Shown piece after piece: positions 1-7,490 of a DNA stretch of 62,078 nucleotides. The position numbers and the translations under genes are program-made. The number at the start of each line of letters is the position of its first letter. The stretch's first letter is position 1. The notes under the pieces are model-generated. The model was not told where the DNA came from. It searched no databases and saw only the letters and a list, made by a program, of their open reading frames with translations. Source of the DNA: Gammaproteobacteria bacterium (GTDB lineage Bacteria; Pseudomonadota; Gammaproteobacteria; Steroidobacterales; Steroidobacteraceae); assembly GCA_016882265.1 (NCBI GenBank), contig VGVB01000013.1, forward strand, positions 1 to 62,078, in the 5' to 3' direction.

Positions 1-836
1 GTCGCCACGGTCACGAGTCCCGCCCCCGCGCGCAGTGCGGCCTCGCCGGCCAGCCGCGCGGCCCCCGCCATCACGAGTCCGCCGACAATCAGCACGCGCC
101 CGTGATCGCCCTTGTGTGCGGTCGCGCGGCGGCGCGGCAGCGCGGCCTCGAGCAGTCGTGCGTGCATGCGCCGCAACACCGGCGGCTGCGCGGCGCGGGT
201 CTCGTCGGGTACGCCGAGGCCGGCGAAACCGAGCGTTCCCACGTGATCGGGACCGACGCCAAGGTAGAGACCCGCCTTCAGCGCGACGAACGTGATCGTG
301 CGGGTCGCGCGCACCGCCACGCCCCGCACCAGACCGGTGTCGGCGTCGAGACCGGACGGCACGTCGAGCGCGAGCACCGGACGACCGGCCGCGTTGATCG
401 CTTCGATGCACGCAGCCAGGGCACCGGTAACTTCCCGGTCGAGGCCCGTACCCAGCAGCGCATCGACCACCAGTTCGCATCCAGTGAAAGCGGCCTCGGT
501 GAACGGCTCCGCCTGGCCGCCAGCGTCGTGGAAGTCGGCCCATGCACGCGCGGCGTCACCGCCGAGCCGCTCCGGCCAGATGAGCGCGAGCACCCGCACT
601 TCGAGCCCGGCGGCCCGCGCGAGGCGCGCGACCACGTAGCCGTCACCGGCGTTATTGCCGGCGCCGCAGCAGACGGTGATGCGCCTGGCCTGCGGCCACT
701 CACGGCGCAGCAGCGCGAAGGCCGCCTGCGCGGCGCGCTGCATCAGTGCGTAGCCCGGAATGCCGCCCGCGATCGCCTGACGGTCCATCGCGCGGACCTG
801 CGCCGAGCCGTAGATTTCCGCCGGCAGCGTTTCCAT
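1..836 (-). CDS. nnr: Bifunctional NAD(P)HX epimerase/dehydratase, 3' end cut by window
   Basis: Repairs hydrated NADH/NADPH: the N-terminal YjeF domain epimerises R/S-NAD(P)HX and the C-terminal domain dehydrates S-NAD(P)HX using ADP or ATP. About 278 residues are visible. I read the frame directly from the reverse strand, because it runs off the window without a stop. It starts METLPAEIYG at 836. The epimerase nucleotide-binding motif GAGNNAGDGY lies near residues 57-66, DALLGTGL near 125-132 and DVPSGLDADTG near 157-167. The sequence HKGDHGRVLIVGG near 243 opens the dehydratase domain, so the bifunctional form is expected. It is divergent from queG, the same pairing as yjeF/yjeS in E. coli. 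A TATAAT hexamer ends only 7 nt before the ATG, so the mRNA may be leaderless. Confidence 0.95.
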   Translation of the reverse strand, partial: METLPAEIYGSAQVRAMDRQAIAGGIPGYALMQRAAQAAFALLRREWPQARRITVCCGAGNNAGDGYVVARLARAAGLEVRVLALIWPERLGGDAARAWADFHDAGGQAEPFTEAAFTGCELVVDALLGTGLDREVTGALAACIEAINAAGRPVLALDVPSGLDADTGLVRGVAVRATRTITFVALKAGLYLGVGPDHVGTLGFAGLGVPDETRAAQPPVLRRMHARLLEAALPRRRATAHKGDHGRVLIVGGLVMAGAARLAGEAALRAGAGLVTVA

Positions 837-843
837 GCGGGCG

Positions 844-851
844 ATTATACT
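844..851. promoter_or_regulatory. Overlapping divergent -10 elements (nnr / queG)
   Basis: The sequence CGATTATACTGG reads TATAAT on the minus strand (844-849, for nnr) and TATACT on the plus strand (846-851, for queG, start 878). On the minus strand AGGACA lies 16 nt upstream of TATAAT and is a 4/6 match to a -35. No good plus-strand -35 is visible. The shared TATA core means the two polymerases could not bind at once. The hexamers are seen in the sequence; promoter function is inferred. Confidence 0.6.
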
Positions 852-877
852 GGCCGCCCCTGGCCTGTCCTTCCGCC

Positions 878-1963
878 ATGAGCCAGCCGCTGTCCGCCGC
901 GCAACTCGCCGCGCTGCGTTCCCGTCTCGACGCGCTGGCCGCCGCCTGCGGTTTCGATGCAGTCGGTGTCGCCGGGATCCACCTCGACGAAGACGGCGCC
1001 AATCTCGAACGCTGGCTCGCCGCCGGCTGGCACGGCGACATGCGCTACATGGCGCGCCACGGCGCGCAGCGCTGGCGACCGGCGGAGCTCGTGCCCGGTA
1101 CGTTGTCCGTGATCTGTGTGCGGATGAACTGCTGGCCGGCCGCTGCTTTGGCGCCCGGTGCCGGCCCGGCCCCGGCGGCGTCACGTCCCGATGGCCGTCG
1201 CGCCTGCATCGCGCGCTATGCGCTCGGCCGCGACTATCACCGGATCCTGCGGCCGCGGCTGCAGGCGCTGGCGACCCGCCTGGCCGCCGAGATCGGGGCG
1301 TTCGGCTATCGCGCGTTCGTCGACTCGGCGCCGGTACTGGAGAAGCCGCTGGCGCGCGATGCCGGACTCGGCTGGATCGGCCGGCATACCTGCCTCGTCA
1401 GCCGCGGCGCCGGCTCGGGGTTCGTGCTCGGTGAGTTGTTCACGGATCTGCCGCTGTCGCCGGATCAGCCGGCCCGCGATCACTGCGGCAGTTGCAGCGC
1501 CTGCCTCCGCGCCTGCCCGACCGGCGCGATCGTCGCGCCGTACCGTCTCGATGCGCGGCGCTGCATCTCGTACCTGACGATCGAGCACCACGGTCCGATC
1601 CCGGAGGACTTGCGGGCGCTGATCGGCAACCGGATCTTCGGCTGCGACGACTGCGTGGCGGCCTGCCCGTGGAACAAGTTCGCGCGGCCGGCCGCGGAGC
1701 CGGATTTTCGCGCGCGCCACGGCCTCGACGCGCCGGACCTCGTCGCGCTGTTCGGCTGGTCGGAAGCGGAGTACCTGGCCAACACGACGGGCAGTGCGCT
1801 GCGCCGGCCCGGCTACTGGCGCTGGCGGCGCAATCTCGCAGTCGCGCTCGGCAACGCGCCGCGCTCCCCGGCGATCGCGGCGGCACTCGCCGCGGCGCGC
1901 GACGATCCGCATCCACTCGTGCGCGAGCACGTGGCCTGGGCGCTGCGGCGCCAGACGCCGTGA
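878..1963 (+). CDS. queG: Epoxyqueuosine reductase
   Basis: Catalyses the last step of queuosine synthesis in tRNA, reducing epoxyqueuosine to queuosine at position 34 with a cobalamin cofactor and two [4Fe-4S] clusters. The protein is 361 residues, within the family's usual range. Two ferredoxin-type clusters are visible: CGSCSACLRACP near residues 202-213 and CDDCVAACPWNKF near 256-268. The conserved AGLGWIGRHT segment precedes them. The C-terminal 60 residues are a helical HEAT-like tail rich in Arg and Ala. I chose the ATG at 878 (MSQPLSAAQL), because the longer reading frame upstream runs into the promoter shared with nnr. It is divergent from nnr and converges on panC with a 60-bp gap. 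Confidence 0.96.
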   Translation: MSQPLSAAQLAALRSRLDALAAACGFDAVGVAGIHLDEDGANLERWLAAGWHGDMRYMARHGAQRWRPAELVPGTLSVICVRMNCWPAAALAPGAGPAPAASRPDGRRACIARYALGRDYHRILRPRLQALATRLAAEIGAFGYRAFVDSAPVLEKPLARDAGLGWIGRHTCLVSRGAGSGFVLGELFTDLPLSPDQPARDHCGSCSACLRACPTGAIVAPYRLDARRCISYLTIEHHGPIPEDLRALIGNRIFGCDDCVAACPWNKFARPAAEPDFRARHGLDAPDLVALFGWSEAEYLANTTGSALRRPGYWRWRRNLAVALGNAPRSPAIAAALAAARDDPHPLVREHVAWALRRQTP

Positions 1964-2023
1964 ATCCGCCTCAGCATCCGGCGCCGCAGCGACCCGATCG
2001 ACGGCCGTAACGAACCGCCGTCC

Positions 2024-2878
2024 TCAGCGCGGCACGCTGACCCGCAGGTTGTCGATGAGGCGCGTCGTCCCGAGCCGCGCCGCGGCCAGGATCACGAGTT
2101 CGTCGGGATCCGGTCCAGGTGGCGTGAGATCTCCCGCCGCGCGGATCGCGACATAGTCGGGTACGAACCCGGACGCGGTCAGCGCCGCAAACGCCTGCTG
2201 CTCGACACCGGTCCAGCCGCGCTCACCGGCCAGGATGCGGGCTCGCGTGGCCTGCAGCGTGCGCTGCAGAACCGGTGCGCGCGTGCGTTCCGCCGGCGAC
2301 AGGTAGGCGTTGCGCGAGGATAGCGCGAGGCCGTCAGCATCGCGCACGATCGGCGCGCCGATGATCCGCAGCGGCAGGCACAGGTCGCGCACCAGGCAGC
2401 GGATCACGGCAAGCTGCTGGAAGTCCTTCTCGCCGAACACCGCGACCTCGGCCTGCGCGATGTTGAACAGCTTGGTCACGACGGTCGCGACACCGGCAAA
2501 GTGGCCGGGCCGGAACTGTCCTTCGAGGATGCCGGACAGTTCCGGCACCTCGACCCTTGTACCATCGACCGTCCCTCCCGGATACATCTCCGCGACCTCG
2601 GGCGCAAACAACAGCGCCGCGCCGGCGCCGGCCAGCAGCTCACGGTCACGCTCGAGCGAACGCGGATAGCGCGCGTAGTCCTCGTGCGGCCCGAACTGCG
2701 TCGGATTGACGAACACCGTCGCGATGACACGATCCGCCTCGGCGCAGGCGCGCCGCACCAGGCTCAGGTGGCCCGCATGCAGGCTGCCCATCGTCGGTAC
2801 GAGTCCGATCCGGAGATCCTGCCGGCGCCAGTCCGCGACCTGACGGCGCAGCGCCGCAATCTGCTGCACGACTTCCAT
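2024..2878 (-). CDS. panC: Pantothenate synthetase
   Basis: Condenses pantoate and beta-alanine with ATP to pantothenate, through a pantoyl-adenylate intermediate. The protein is 284 residues, normal for the family. Characteristic motifs are PTMGSLHAGHLSLV near residues 28-41 (the HIGH-like ATP site), VFVNPTQFGPHEDYARYP near 59-76, FGEKDFQQL near 147-155 and SSRNAYLS (the KMSKS-equivalent). The ATG at 2878 (MEVVQQIAAL) starts 14 nt after the panB stop. An upstream reading frame extending into panB is out of frame with it and is rejected. It is the last gene of the pcnB-folK-dNK-panB-panC operon. Confidence 0.97.
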   Translation of the reverse strand: MEVVQQIAALRRQVADWRRQDLRIGLVPTMGSLHAGHLSLVRRACAEADRVIATVFVNPTQFGPHEDYARYPRSLERDRELLAGAGAALLFAPEVAEMYPGGTVDGTRVEVPELSGILEGQFRPGHFAGVATVVTKLFNIAQAEVAVFGEKDFQQLAVIRCLVRDLCLPLRIIGAPIVRDADGLALSSRNAYLSPAERTRAPVLQRTLQATRARILAGERGWTGVEQQAFAALTASGFVPDYVAIRAAGDLTPPGPDPDELVILAAARLGTTRLIDNLRVSVPR

Positions 2879-2892
2879 GCTGCGCCGGCTCC

Positions 2893-3720
2893 TCAGAAAC
2901 AGTGTTCCGCAGCCGGGTAGCTGCGCTCCTTGACCGCCGTGACGTAAGCCTGGATGGCGGCCAGCGGGCTGCCGGCGCCGGCCATGAAGTTGTGCGCGAA
3001 CTTCGGCTTGCGCCCGGGTGTGATGTCGAGGATGTCGTACAGAACGAGGATCTGGCCATCGACGTCGCCGCCGGCACCGATGCCGATCACCGGCACCGAC
3101 AGGTCGGCGGCAATCGTCGCGCCGAGCGCCGCCGGAATGCACTCGAGCAGCACGATGTCGGCGCCGGCGTCCTGCAGCTCGCGCGCGGTCGCCCGCATGC
3201 GCTCGGCGGCCTCCTGTTCACGGCCCTGGACGCGGAAGCCGCCGACCTTGTGCACCGACTGCGGCTTCAGGCCGATGTGCGCGCAGACCGGGATGTCGTG
3301 CCGGGCGAGGAATTCGACGATGTTGAGCTGCGAGGCGCCGCTCTCGAGCTTGACCATCTTGGCGCCGCCCTCCTGCATCAGCCGGACCGAATTAGCCAGC
3401 GCGATCTCGGGGGTCGCGTAGCTCATGAACGGCAGATCGGTGACCAGGAACGGACGGGCCAGCCCGCGCGCCACCGCGCGCGTGTGGTACAGCATATGCT
3501 CCATCGTCACCGGCACCGTGGTCTCGTGCCCCTGGATCACCATGCCGAGCGAGTCGCCGACCAGCACGAAATCCACGCCGGCCTGATCGAGCAGCATCGC
3601 GAAGCTGGCGTCGTAGGCGGTCAGGCAGGCGATCCGCTCGCCGTCCGCCTTCATCTTCTGCAGCGTCGCGACGGTGACCGGCGGGCGCGGCGAGTAGCGT
3701 TGCTCGAGGTGAGTGTACAT
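2893..3720 (-). CDS. panB: 3-methyl-2-oxobutanoate hydroxymethyltransferase
   Basis: Transfers a hydroxymethyl group from 5,10-methylene-tetrahydrofolate to 2-ketoisovalerate, giving ketopantoate, the first committed step of pantothenate and CoA synthesis. The protein is 275 residues. Family motifs are visible: LTAYDASFA and DFVLVGDSLGMV (the Mg-binding Asp region), PFMSYATPE, and AHIGLKPQSVHKVGGFRVQG. The C-terminal part contains GIGAGGDVDGQILV. It lies 9 nt downstream of the deoxynucleoside kinase and 14 nt upstream of panC. Its folate-derived substrate gives a functional link to folK in the same operon. Confidence 0.97.
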   Translation of the reverse strand: MYTHLEQRYSPRPPVTVATLQKMKADGERIACLTAYDASFAMLLDQAGVDFVLVGDSLGMVIQGHETTVPVTMEHMLYHTRAVARGLARPFLVTDLPFMSYATPEIALANSVRLMQEGGAKMVKLESGASQLNIVEFLARHDIPVCAHIGLKPQSVHKVGGFRVQGREQEAAERMRATARELQDAGADIVLLECIPAALGATIAADLSVPVIGIGAGGDVDGQILVLYDILDITPGRKPKFAHNFMAGAGSPLAAIQAYVTAVKERSYPAAEHCF

Positions 3721-3729
3721 GGCGGCTCC

Positions 3730-4389
3730 TCAGTGCCGGACCGGATTCAGGTAGTGGCGGCCGCGCCGCGTCGCGCGGATCGCGGCAAACAGCTCGGCGA
3801 AGTCCCGCGAGTCGGTGACCGGGTCGATCTCGCCGGCATTCACGATCAGCAGCGGCGAGGCGGTGTACTGGTGGAAGAAACGCGTGTAGGCGTCGTTGAG
3901 CCGGCTCAGGTACTCGGCATCAATGTACTTCTCGAAACGCACGCCGCGCTGCGCGATCCGTTCGAGCAGCACCTCGACCGGCGCCTGCAGGAACACGACG
4001 AGGTCCGGCTGCGGCGCCTCCAGCGCGAGGCGCGCATAGACCTGCTCGTACAGTGCGTACTCGTCGTCGTCGAGCGTGACCCGCGCGAACAGCCGGTCCT
4101 TGTCCAGCAGGTAGTCGGCGATCCGCACCGGCGCGAACAGGTCCTGCTGGCGCAGTGCCGCGAGCTGCCGTGCGCGCTGAAACAGGAAGAAGAGCTGGGC
4201 CGGGAACGCCGCCGCCTTCGGGTCGCGGTAGAAGCGCTCGAGGAACGGGTTCTCGTGCGCCTGCTCGAACACGGTCGTCGCACCGACCGCCGCGGCCAGC
4301 CGCTCGGCGAGTGTCGTCTTGCCGACCCCGATCAGGCCCTCGATCACCACCAGGCGGTGCGGCCAGTCAATCTGCTGCGCTGCGCTCAC
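3730..4389 (-). CDS. Deoxynucleoside kinase (dNK/dGK family)
   Basis: P-loop kinase of the deoxyadenosine/deoxyguanosine kinase family, which phosphorylates deoxynucleosides for salvage. Walker A GLIGVGKTT lies at residues 18-26. The substrate-side signatures FEQAHENPFLERFY and DKDRLFARVTLDDDEYALY follow, then QAPVEVLLERIAQRG and the lid-region Arg residues. The protein is 219 residues from the GTG at 4389, which lies 7 nt after the folK stop with GAGGA 5-6 nt ahead. An in-frame ATG at 4422 would add 11 residues and overlap folK, but it has no ribosome site. The exact nucleoside preference cannot be read from the sequence. Confidence 0.88.
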   Translation of the reverse strand: MSAAQQIDWPHRLVVIEGLIGVGKTTLAERLAAAVGATTVFEQAHENPFLERFYRDPKAAAFPAQLFFLFQRARQLAALRQQDLFAPVRIADYLLDKDRLFARVTLDDDEYALYEQVYARLALEAPQPDLVVFLQAPVEVLLERIAQRGVRFEKYIDAEYLSRLNDAYTRFFHQYTASPLLIVNAGEIDPVTDSRDFAELFAAIRATRRGRHYLNPVRH

Positions 4390-4396
4390 CGGATCC

Positions 4397-4888
4397 TCAG
4401 GCCCCAAACGGCCGGATGCCATCGCTGCCGACGCGCTCCGCGAGCGCGCGCACCCGGCCGTGCCCGGGCACCCACAGGTCGGGAGCGACCTCGGCCAGAG
4501 GATACAGGACGAAATTGCGTAAATGCAGACCCGGATGCGGCAGCCGCAGGGCTTCGGTCCCGAGCTGGAGATCCCCGAACAGCAGCAGATCGAGATCGAT
4601 CCGGCGCGGGCCCCAGCGCACCGGCGGCGCGACCTTGCCGAGCCGCGCCTCGAGCGCGCGCAGCTCCGCCAGCAGCTCGGCTGGTCCCAGTGTCGTCAGC
4701 AGGCCGGCCACCGCATTGACGTAGTCCGGCTGGTCCGCGGGCCCGAGCGGCGCCGAGTGCCAGAGGCGGGAGCGCGCCACCAGCCGGCAGTCGCTGAGTC
4801 GCGCCAGAGCGGCGCATGCGGATCGGACCCGGGCCGCGGGATCGTCGAGGTTGCTGCCGAGCCCGACGTATGCCGGCCGCCAGAGCAT
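4397..4888 (-). CDS. folK: 2-amino-4-hydroxy-6-hydroxymethyldihydropteridine pyrophosphokinase
   Basis: Transfers pyrophosphate from ATP to 6-hydroxymethyl-7,8-dihydropterin in folate synthesis. The protein is 163 residues, typical for HPPK. Visible landmarks are YVGLGSNLDDP at residues 6-16, the pterin-side VNAVAGL, RWGPRRIDLDLLLFGD (the two metal-binding Asp residues) and LPHPGLHLRNFVLYPL. The ATG at 4888 (MLWRPAYVG) lies 8 nt after the pcnB stop. A much longer reading frame that overlaps pcnB is rejected. The pcnB-folK pairing is widespread in Gammaproteobacteria. Confidence 0.96.
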   Translation of the reverse strand: MLWRPAYVGLGSNLDDPAARVRSACAALARLSDCRLVARSRLWHSAPLGPADQPDYVNAVAGLLTTLGPAELLAELRALEARLGKVAPPVRWGPRRIDLDLLLFGDLQLGTEALRLPHPGLHLRNFVLYPLAEVAPDLWVPGHGRVRALAERVGSDGIRPFGA

Positions 4889-4896
4889 CGCGGCGT

Positions 4897-6270
4897 TCAG
4901 CCGTCGTTGGCGGCCGGCCGCCGCTGCCCGCGGCGCGAGCGGCGCCGCCGGCGAGTGCCCGGCTCGTCTTCCGGCGCTGCGACCACGCGCTGTTCCTGCT
5001 CGCCGCGCGGCAGGTGCTGCAGCTCCGTCCACCAGCGCGCCAGTTCCGGGTCCTCGCCACCCGCACCCGCACGCAGCAACAGGAAATCGTAGGCGGCGCG
5101 GAAGCGCGGATGGGCGAGGAAGCCGAGCGCGCGGCGCCCTTCGCGACGGTGGAACCGCGGCTGCAGCGCGAGCATCTCGCGCAGCGGTCCCCAGAAGCGC
5201 CGCGGGATGCCGATGCGGCGGTTCTGCAGGGCCGCGACCTCGTCCACGGCCTCGGCGATCGCCTGGCCGGGATGCGCCCCGGCCTCGAAGCGCTGCTGGG
5301 CCGAGTCCGATACCGGCCCGAACAGCAGCACCGCGAACAGGAACATCGGCGTGACCGGCCGGTCTGCCGCGACCCGCCGATCGGTGTTCTCGAGGCCGGC
5401 CCGGATCAGCCGCGCGGCGATACCGTCCGGGGCGCGCGCGAGGTGCGCGGCAGTCGCCGGGAACAGGTGCTCGAGCATCCGGTACTCGAGCAACAGCTCG
5501 AAGGCACGCTGGCCGAACCCGCTGAGGAACAGCTTCTGAAACTCGTCGAGCAGCCGCGCCGGCGGGATGCCGTCGAGCAGCCCGGCGAGGCGCTCGAACG
5601 GCGCGCGCGACGCCGGGTGCAGCGTGAAGCCGAGCTTGGCCTGGAAGCGCACTGCGCGCAGCATGCGCACCGGATCCTCGCGATAACGCGTCTCCGGATC
5701 GCCGATCAGGCGCAGCACCCGCGCCTCGACGTCGGCCACACCGCCGGTATAGTCCCAGATCGAGAAGTCGGCGATGTTGTAGTACAGCGCGTTACAGGTG
5801 AAGTCGCGCCGCCACACGTCCTGGTCGATGGTGCCGTAGACGTTGTCGCGCAGCAGCCGGCCGCGCTCGTCGTGCACCCGCTCGCCGGCGCCGGCCGGAG
5901 CGGGCGCCGCGTCCGCGTCCTCGTCCTCCTGACCCAGCGGCACGTTCTCGGCGCGGAACGTCGCGACCTCGATGATCTGCGGCCCGAAGCGCACGTGCGC
6001 CAGCCGGAAACGCCTGCCGATCAGGCGGCTGTTGCGGAACAGCGCGTGCACTTCATCCGGCAGCGCGTCGGTCGCGACGTCGAAGTCCTTCGGTTCGAGG
6101 CCGAGCAGGATGTCGCGCACGCAGCCGCCGACCAGAAATGCCTGGTGGCCCGCGTCGCGCAGCCGGTACAGCACCTTGAGGGCCCCGCCGGCAATCAATG
6201 CTCGCGAAATCGGGTGGGCGGCGCGCGGGACGATCACCGGAGCGGCGCTCCGGTCACTGGCCTGGTTCAA
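4897..6270 (-). CDS. pcnB: Poly(A) polymerase I
   Basis: Adds poly(A) tails to RNA 3' ends and so promotes decay by exoribonucleases. The class II nucleotidyltransferase head is intact: FLVGGCVRDILLG near residues 45-57, KDFDVATDA with the catalytic Asp pair, and RDFTCNALYY near 160-169. The RNA-binding neck and body follow. The C-terminus ends in a basic tail ([13 protein letters not shown]) that probably binds RNA. The protein is 457 residues from a TTG at 6270 (MNQASDRSAA). A GTG about ten codons later, with GGAG upstream, is an alternative start. It is the first gene of the operon and is divergent from tRNA-Glu. Confidence 0.95.
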   Translation of the reverse strand: MNQASDRSAAPVIVPRAAHPISRALIAGGALKVLYRLRDAGHQAFLVGGCVRDILLGLEPKDFDVATDALPDEVHALFRNSRLIGRRFRLAHVRFGPQIIEVATFRAENVPLGQEDEDADAAPAPAGAGERVHDERGRLLRDNVYGTIDQDVWRRDFTCNALYYNIADFSIWDYTGGVADVEARVLRLIGDPETRYREDPVRMLRAVRFQAKLGFTLHPASRAPFERLAGLLDGIPPARLLDEFQKLFLSGFGQRAFELLLEYRMLEHLFPATAAHLARAPDGIAARLIRAGLENTDRRVAADRPVTPMFLFAVLLFGPVSDSAQQRFEAGAHPGQAIAEAVDEVAALQNRRIGIPRRFWGPLREMLALQPRFHRREGRRALGFLAHPRFRAAYDFLLLRAGAGGEDPELARWWTELQHLPRGEQEQRVVAAPEDEPGTRRRRRSRRGQRRPAANDG

Positions 6271-6286
6271 GAAATTTCAGGTCCGC

Positions 6287-6314
6287 TTGAGGTCGAAAGA
6301 CTGGCCCGTATAAT
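6287..6314 (+). promoter_or_regulatory. Sigma-70 promoter of tRNA-Glu
   Basis: TTGAGG at 6287-6292 and a perfect TATAAT at 6309-6314, separated by 16 nt. The GC-rich stretch after the -10 (CCAGCCCCCGTC) looks like a stringent-control discriminator, as expected for a stable RNA gene. Transcription would start near 6321, about 40 nt before the mature tRNA. This is the best two-box promoter I can see in the window. Confidence 0.8.
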
Positions 6315-6359
6315 ACCAGCCCCCGTCACGGCCCCGCGCGGGCCCGGCAACGACGCCTC

Positions 6360-6435
6360 GCTCCCATCGTCTAGAGGCCCAGGACACAGCCCTCTCAAGG
6401 CTGGTACGAGGGTTCGAATCCCTCTGGGAGCGCCA
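6360..6435 (+). tRNA. tRNA-Glu (anticodon CUC)
   Basis: The acceptor stem GCTCCCA (6360-6366) pairs with TGGGAGC (6425-6431), followed by the discriminator G and an encoded CCA (6433-6435). The anticodon arm is CAGCC-CTCTCAA-GGCTG, giving anticodon CUC, which reads GAG. The T arm GAGGG-TTCGAAT-CCCTC is intact. It is 76 nt including CCA. Its 3' half is the left boundary of the inserted restriction-modification islet, and the identical 50 bp recur at 9014-9063. Confidence 0.97.
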
Positions 6436-6437
6436 TC
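6388..6437 (+). repeat. Direct repeat, tRNA-side attachment copy
   Basis: A 50-bp stretch from the anticodon stem of tRNA-Glu through CCA plus TC is identical to 9014-9063. Because the tRNA upstream is complete, this copy keeps the gene functional and marks the tRNA-proximal junction of the inserted segment. Identity stops sharply at both ends: C against A before it, A against G after it. Confidence 0.92.
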
Positions 6438-6549
6438 AGATCGACTGCCTGTGCGAAATCCCGGCGGCTGCGCGGGTGCCCGGACGTTGGGCAGGCGTCC
6501 GGCAAACCGCCCGACTGGCAGGTCGTCGCGATTCCTCGATGGTCCGCTG

Positions 6550-7488
6550 TCAGTACGGACCCAGAAAACGCGCCCCGTTGAAGTGGATCAGGTGCGTTGG
6601 CGCTTCCGCACACCAGACCTCCGTTTCCCAGGCGATGTCGTCCAGGTAACGGGCCATGACGGCCCGGGTTGGAAACGCCGTGACGTACACCAGCCCGCAC
6701 GAGCTGTTCCTGAACAACCGCTTCAGTTCGCCGTGCCGCTTGCCGTCCACAGGGCCATGAGTCGTGACTGCTTCGCAAAGCAGCAGCCAATCCCGCTGCG
6801 CGTAGTAGATGACCACATCGGGCATCTTTCCGTGACCGTCCACAGCCACGCCCAAGTTCGCGAGCGCCTCGCGGTCGAAGTAGCCCCACTTGTCCCCTGT
6901 GTCCCCCGCATAGAGAAGCGTGCCGCCCGGTGCGTAGTGCGCGCCGAACACTTCAACGATCTGCCGGATGAGTTTGCTGTGCTCCCCCGGGGACAGGCGC
7001 ACTTTCCTGCCCTCGGCCACCCTGAGCGGAATGTACTTCATATCCCGGGCCGCGGCGTACCGCTGGGCGAGATTTCCGCGCTGTTTGCGAAACAGCCTCA
7101 GCGCCTCCGTCCAGCGTGGAGACCCCAAGGCCCTCACCAGCGACAGCGCCTCTGGGGAAACCTGGTAAACGGCTTTCGGGCTGTTGACTGCTCTGCCCGG
7201 GTCATCCGGGTTGTACAGAGCCACGCCGCCATCGCAGAACTGATGCATGGTCTGACGCCTGATCGTCTCCCGGGTGTTCGGGGCGTAAGGCTCATCCATA
7301 TAGTGCTTCGCGGCGAAATCCATGATCGGCGTAATGCCGATCAGCGGCGCCCGAGCGTCCGCCCACTTCTTGCCGGGCGTGATGTCGGCGATGGCAAGCA
7401 AACACATCGCTGACCGTTGGTTCTGCTGTGCCCGGGGCATACCAATTTCAACGAGGATGCGCAGCGCCTCCCGAACCTTCTTGTGCAA
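6550..7488 (-). CDS. BsuBI/PstI-type type II restriction endonuclease
   Basis: Probable DNA cleavage partner of the adjacent methyltransferase, of the BsuBI/PstI family whose studied members cut CTGCAG. The protein is 312 residues, matching family length. The N-terminal helical part carries MHQFCDGG near residues 81-88. The C-terminal catalytic region has GDTGDKWGYFD (195-205), PDVVIYY (223-229) and CEAVTTHGPVDGKR (238-251), which fit the family's PD...E-X-K-type active site. The start is TTG at 7488, 2 nt after the methyltransferase stop, with GAGGA about 6 nt ahead. Translation therefore probably depends on the upstream methyltransferase gene. Recognition of CTGCAG is inferred from the family and not proven here. 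Confidence 0.9.
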   Translation of the reverse strand: MHKKVREALRILVEIGMPRAQQNQRSAMCLLAIADITPGKKWADARAPLIGITPIMDFAAKHYMDEPYAPNTRETIRRQTMHQFCDGGVALYNPDDPGRAVNSPKAVYQVSPEALSLVRALGSPRWTEALRLFRKQRGNLAQRYAAARDMKYIPLRVAEGRKVRLSPGEHSKLIRQIVEVFGAHYAPGGTLLYAGDTGDKWGYFDREALANLGVAVDGHGKMPDVVIYYAQRDWLLLCEAVTTHGPVDGKRHGELKRLFRNSSCGLVYVTAFPTRAVMARYLDDIAWETEVWCAEAPTHLIHFNGARFLGPY

Positions 7489-7490
7489 GC

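Noticed and set aside
6438..6549. Integrase remnant next to the tRNA
   Set aside because: The 112 bp to the endonuclease stop contains no frame with recombinase residues and no detectable similarity to one by eye.
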